A stretch of 5,675 bases of DNA. Origin: Terrirubrum sp051646285 (lineage in GTDB: Bacteria > Pseudomonadota > Alphaproteobacteria > Rhizobiales > Beijerinckiaceae). Below the pieces are notes generated by a model. That model did not search any database. It was not told where the DNA came from and saw nothing but the letters and a program-made list of their open reading frames with translations. The translations under genes and the position numbers were made by a program. Within the stretch, counting starts at the first letter, position 1. The number at the start of each line of letters is the position of its first letter. Below, piece after piece: positions 4,101-5,675 of this stretch. The DNA is taken from the NCBI GenBank assembly GCA_051646285.1, contig JBOFCU010000338.1, forward strand, positions 1 through 5,675, in the 5' to 3' direction.

Positions 4101-5675
4101 CGAATGAAATTTCTCAGACCCTTGGCACGCAGAGTGAAGGTGTCATCAACGCTATTGGCTCGCGTGGCCTTGAAGTCACTGAGGCACTGGCAGCCCGCAG
4201 CGCAGAGGTGTCCCGTGCGCTGGCCAGCAGCACCGCAGAAGTGACGCAGGCCTTGACGTTGCGCAGCAATGCTGTTGCCGACGCGCTGGCAACCCGCAGC
4301 ACCGAAGTTGTTGACCTGCTGGCATCGCGCAGCGCGGCAGTGACGGATGCGCTCGCAACACGCTCGGAAGAACTGACGCAAGCCCTGGCATTGCGCAGTG
4401 AAGAAGTGACAGAAGCGCTTGTGGGCCGCAGTGAGGCTGTCGCCAAAACCATCACCGACAATGCCGAACGTGCCGCGATCCGCATAACAGCGCGGGCTGA
4501 GGATGTGGCGCGCAAACTTGAAGCCGGTGCCGATTCCGTTGATGCCAAACTGGGCGCGCGCGCGCAGGAATTGTCAGAAACACTCGATACGCGCATCGTT
4601 GATTTTGAAACGCGTATTGCCAAGCTCGATGGCATCGCCGGTCATCTCGGCAGCCATACGCAATCCTTCGCCAGCCTGTTTGATAATCATGCGGAAAATC
4701 TGGCAACGACGATTGCCGATCGCGGGCGCGATATTGTGCGCGACATTGCCAGCGTCGGCACCACCGTTGCCCGCGCGCTGGATGAGCGGGCCAATGGCGT
4801 GACGGCTGCCATGCAGCGCACCTCGGAAAATGTTCTTGCCACCTTTGAACAATCATCTGGCTCGTTGCGTGATCTCGTCGAAAAAGGTGCCACCGAAACT
4901 GTGGCGGCGCTGACCGAAACCAATGCGCGCCTCAAGTCGGATATTGTCGGCCTGCTCGAGCGGGTGAACGACTCCAACCGTATGCTGCAGCAGATTGTTG
5001 CCACCGCCAGCACGAACCTGTCCGGTGTCGAGCATGGCCTCAGCGAGCGGATGAAAGAGCTGGAAGGCGTTGTCACGATCGTGTCGGGCGAAACCAGCCG
5101 TGTCACGAATGAAGTGGCCGCGCAGGTGTCCCAATTCCGCAGCGCCTCTACCGGCGCGCTGAAAGACGCAACCGATCTCATCGTGCAACTCGACCAGCAT
5201 GGCAAATCGCTGGTGGAATCCACCCGCACCCATGCAACCGCCCTTGGCGACGCGGCACAAATGCTTGAGCGCGTCGAAGAGAAAATCGGTGCAACGCTGA
5301 GCGAGCGCCATGCCTCGCTGTCGCACCTGTCGGGTCTCATCGACCGCCGCACGGAGGATGTGGAATCCATCACCCGCGCGTTCAATTCGATGGTCGAAGA
5401 CTCCCTGCGCACCGCCGAAGAGCGCGCGCGCGCCATCGGCTCGGTTCTGGCAGAATCCGCGCAGGCCACATCGAATGAGCTTGGCAACCAGTTCCAGCTT
5501 CTGCGCACGGAAACGGGCCGCGAGCGGGAGCGCACCGCAGCCGCCTTGCGCTCAGCCTATGAGGGCGTGGTCGGAGATATGGGCAAGGCTCTTGGCGAGG
5601 CAACCGAGCGCTTCCGTGGCGCGGCTTCGGAACTGCGCGACATGACCTCGGAGATTCAGCGCGAACTCGAAACCA
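1181..5675 (+). CDS. gpr: Giant membrane-anchored coiled-coil protein, growth pole ring (GPR/RgsE)-like; 3' end outside window
   Basis: I read the frame codon by codon from ATG 1181 to the window edge: 1498 codons, no stop, no frameshift. The start is supported by GAGG (1171-1174) 6 bases upstream. Order of parts: acidic/low-complexity cytoplasmic segment (1-120), basic KKPSRR (about 121-126), two transmembrane helices (about 128-147 and 163-187), then a continuous helical rod. Residues 210-1498 contain no proline and the whole visible protein has no cysteine. Residues 288-1239 are mostly 11-residue repeats. From about 1240 the sequence is less repetitive, with motifs such as RRTEDVESITRAFNSMVEDS (1389-1408) and ETGRERERTAAALRSAYEG that resemble the conserved C-terminal half of rhizobial GPR-like proteins, often annotated as apolipoprotein A1/A4/E-like or kinesin-like. 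Known of the family: Agrobacterium GPR (about 2100 residues) forms a ring at the growing pole needed for polar growth and rod shape, and Sinorhizobium RgsE is its counterpart. Several hundred C-terminal residues are therefore probably missing. The coiled-coil membrane protein call is firm. The GPR name rests on recalled family features. Confidence 0.8.
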   Translation, partial: MASDKKVKDATEAALSAIEEALAATGTDGSPPAPGARKTTVEAGRELSSAAETAKDTAKDQTKEPASSIKLPRAVDQAAETVKAQIQPAPSAASDMRQNIQRPANDEQTTLAPLIAAMQKKPSRRPYVYAFLAAIAWVAALAVFMMWRNQLETPQALLALPAQLLAVSAFLLFAPIVFFFVIAAMAWRAQEMKLSSNAVAQVAMRLTEPEALASDSMVRLSQAIRREVAAMGDGIERAVARAGELETIVHSEISNLERAYAENEIRIRGLVDELITQREAIASNADRVKSAITGAHEGLAADLQTASSRITTAMNEVGGRVAETIELKSGDIGATLDRASTDLITRLTSAGDELHGRVAGAGENYIASLANTGGDLAQKLIAAGDSWHARVDGASGQYIAQLTANGAQLTQELASTGEALNAKLSLTGQSVAETITARTSDVAKTLNDAGDRVIGASDQLTMRLTDAGETLASRIETSGAAFNERLSLTSTDLHSKLDTTGNTIIATLTSRGDDVTRSMGETGKLIVETLTTRGDDITRSISETSSALVQTLSVRGDDISRTMDMTSKALVETLTSRSGEVTRAMDETGRSLIETLTSRGGEVTSTMDETGRTLIATLSTRGEEMNRNLGETGTRFATEIVERATHVTDVFKNTGDVLLRGLTDGGRHITQSLAETGTTVASTMAEQAQRLHESFRSTGDALVIDLNAAGSAINTKFDETGLNIISAISTRSDDIASRMRDSQERMHQTITVHGETMHQRLAETGDRIASSLVNQADDLEIRFTTAGQLLAAKLFDHTNALESRINDAGHLAAGLIEAKARESGELFDTRTASLTQNFVARMGDFEQVITREGGALAAKIAADAMLFTSTVNDRFGAIEAVITNHGSDLASRLEAQTKNAAELFENRMIDFEARSAQAVQDVSSGIDGIFGRLDQTLQRGSGLINEALLQRTREMAQTMGEGGREVTRALEAKANEISQTLGTQSEGVINAIGSRGLEVTEALAARSAEVSRALASSTAEVTQALTLRSNAVADALATRSTEVVDLLASRSAAVTDALATRSEELTQALALRSEEVTEALVGRSEAVAKTITDNAERAAIRITARAEDVARKLEAGADSVDAKLGARAQELSETLDTRIVDFETRIAKLDGIAGHLGSHTQSFASLFDNHAENLATTIADRGRDIVRDIASVGTTVARALDERANGVTAAMQRTSENVLATFEQSSGSLRDLVEKGATETVAALTETNARLKSDIVGLLERVNDSNRMLQQIVATASTNLSGVEHGLSERMKELEGVVTIVSGETSRVTNEVAAQVSQFRSASTGALKDATDLIVQLDQHGKSLVESTRTHATALGDAAQMLERVEEKIGATLSERHASLSHLSGLIDRRTEDVESITRAFNSMVEDSLRTAEERARAIGSVLAESAQATSNELGNQFQLLRTETGRERERTAAALRSAYEGVVGDMGKALGEATERFRGAASELRDMTSEIQRELET
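1559..1741 (+). other. Transmembrane hairpin of the giant protein (residues about 127-187)
   Basis: Two hydrophobic stretches are visible: VYAFLAAIAWVAALAVFMMW (residues 128-147) and LLAVSAFLLFAPIVFFFVIA (164-183, continuing AMAW to 187). A 15-residue linker with one Glu and one Arg joins them. Basic residues flank the outside of both: KKPSRR before the first helix and WRAQEMK after the second. By the positive-inside rule the protein would enter and leave the inner membrane, leaving both the N-terminal segment and the long rod in the cytoplasm and only about 15 residues in the periplasm. Topology is inferred from charge and hydrophobicity only. Confidence 0.8.
2690..3085 (+). repeat. 66-bp (22-residue) tandem repeat sub-array, six closely related units
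   Basis: Units begin at 2690, 2756, 2822, 2888, 2954 and 3020. They read as variants of L(V/I)ETLTSRGxxVTRxMxETGxx, for example LVETLTSRSGEVTRAMDETG and LIETLTSRGGEVTSTMDETG. The units at 2888 and 2954 match at 54 of 66 bases by my hand count, so the similarity is at DNA as well as protein level and points to relatively recent tandem duplication. The 66-base phase continues beyond 3085 with much weaker identity, showing that the whole array was probably built from 22-residue blocks. Confidence 0.85.
4076..4471 (+). repeat. 33-bp repeat sub-array with Val-x-x-Ala-Leu-Ala-x-Arg-Ser consensus
   Basis: Twelve consecutive 11-residue units conform to VxxALAxRSxx, for example VTEALAARSAE (4175), VADALATRSTE (4274), VTDALATRSEE (4340) and LTQALALRSEE (4373). 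Here successive single hendecads resemble one another, whereas in the 2690-3085 block the repeating unit is a pair. This second subfamily probably arose from an independent expansion. Ala/Leu/Arg content is higher and Thr/Gly/Asp lower than in the first block. Confidence 0.8.

Larger units (their letters stand above)
2042..4897 (+). repeat. 33-bp (11-residue) coding repeat array within the giant gene
   Basis: Hydrophobic residues recur at positions 1 and 5 of successive 11-residue units, with a small residue (Gly/Ser/Ala) around position 9, for example VAETITARTSD, LITRLTSAGDE, VTEALAARSAE. The register is unbroken for 15 units (2042-2536), steps by 7 residues (VIGASDQ, 2537-2557), runs 62 units without a slip (2558-4603), passes through one 11-residue unit and a 10-residue step (4604-4666), and continues for 7 units (4667-4897). 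An earlier 7-residue step (IASNADR, 2021-2041) precedes the array. Hendecads favour straight or slightly right-handed coiled coils, and 11/22-residue periodicity is also the signature of apolipoprotein A-type amphipathic helices. Unlike apolipoprotein 22-mers, these units contain no proline. A few units are degenerate: Ser at position 1 near 3647, Ser at position 5 in the unit at 3911. Confidence 0.9.

Noticed and set aside
2042..4897. The 33/66-bp periodic repeats as a CRISPR array or non-coding satellite
   Set aside because: The units adjoin without spacers, diverge mainly at synonymous and surface positions, and keep an open frame with hydrophobic periodicity. They are protein repeats.
2042..4897. 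Methyl-accepting chemotaxis protein, suggested by the two membrane helices followed by Ala/Glu/Thr-rich coiled coil
   Set aside because: There is no periplasmic sensor domain (only about 15 residues between the helices), no HAMP domain and no conserved chemotaxis hairpin tip visible, and the period is 11 residues rather than 7.
4687..5535. Minus-strand open frame of 282 codons
   Set aside because: Lies wholly inside the large plus-strand gene. The translation is Ser/Arg-rich low complexity with no recognisable motif, and the opposite strand has a coherent family-like sequence.

Overview
The window looks like chromosomal DNA of an alphaproteobacterium, most likely of the order Hyphomicrobiales (Rhizobiales). 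Three things suggest this: a FdVI/FdxB-type [2Fe-2S] ferredoxin with the CGGACACATCHVYV cluster motif common in that group, an intergenic palindrome of a kind scattered through those genomes, and above all a giant alpha-helical protein resembling the growth pole ring protein (GPR of Agrobacterium, RgsE of Sinorhizobium) of polar-growing species. All assignments are by eye; no database search was possible.

Layout. Two small genes lie on the minus strand: a [2Fe-2S] ferredoxin (64-384), followed downstream by two GC-rich hairpins (14-60), and a stand-alone histidine phosphotransfer (Hpt) protein (543-923). The 158-base gap between them holds an imperfect palindrome (459-493). A 257-base divergent intergenic region (924-1180) separates hpt from the large plus-strand gene. 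It contains a CtrA-like TTAA pair, a perfect 17-bp palindrome, a possible -10 box and a GC hairpin just upstream of the large gene. From 1181 to the right edge (5675) one reading frame stays open for 1498 codons and runs out of the window. This gene fills 79% of the window.

The large protein has an acidic, low-complexity cytoplasmic N-terminus (about 1-120), a transmembrane hairpin (about 128-187), and then at least 1300 residues predicted to be almost entirely helical. The last proline is residue 209 and there is no cysteine anywhere. Read by hand, most of this region is a strict 11-residue (33-bp) repeat with hydrophobic residues at positions 1 and 5 and a small residue near position 9. There are 15 repeats, a 7-residue step, 62 repeats in unbroken register, a 10-residue step, and 7 more. 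Part of the array is organised as 22-residue (66-bp) units that are still recognisably duplicated at the DNA level. From about residue 1240 the repeat gives way to a less regular helical region that looks like the more conserved C-terminal part of the family.

How they may work together: the ferredoxin is probably an independent electron carrier. The Hpt protein and the giant membrane-anchored rod share a divergent control region, so cell-cycle co-regulation and a link between phosphorelay signalling and polar growth can be proposed. That link is inference from gene order and a near-consensus site, not something the sequence proves.
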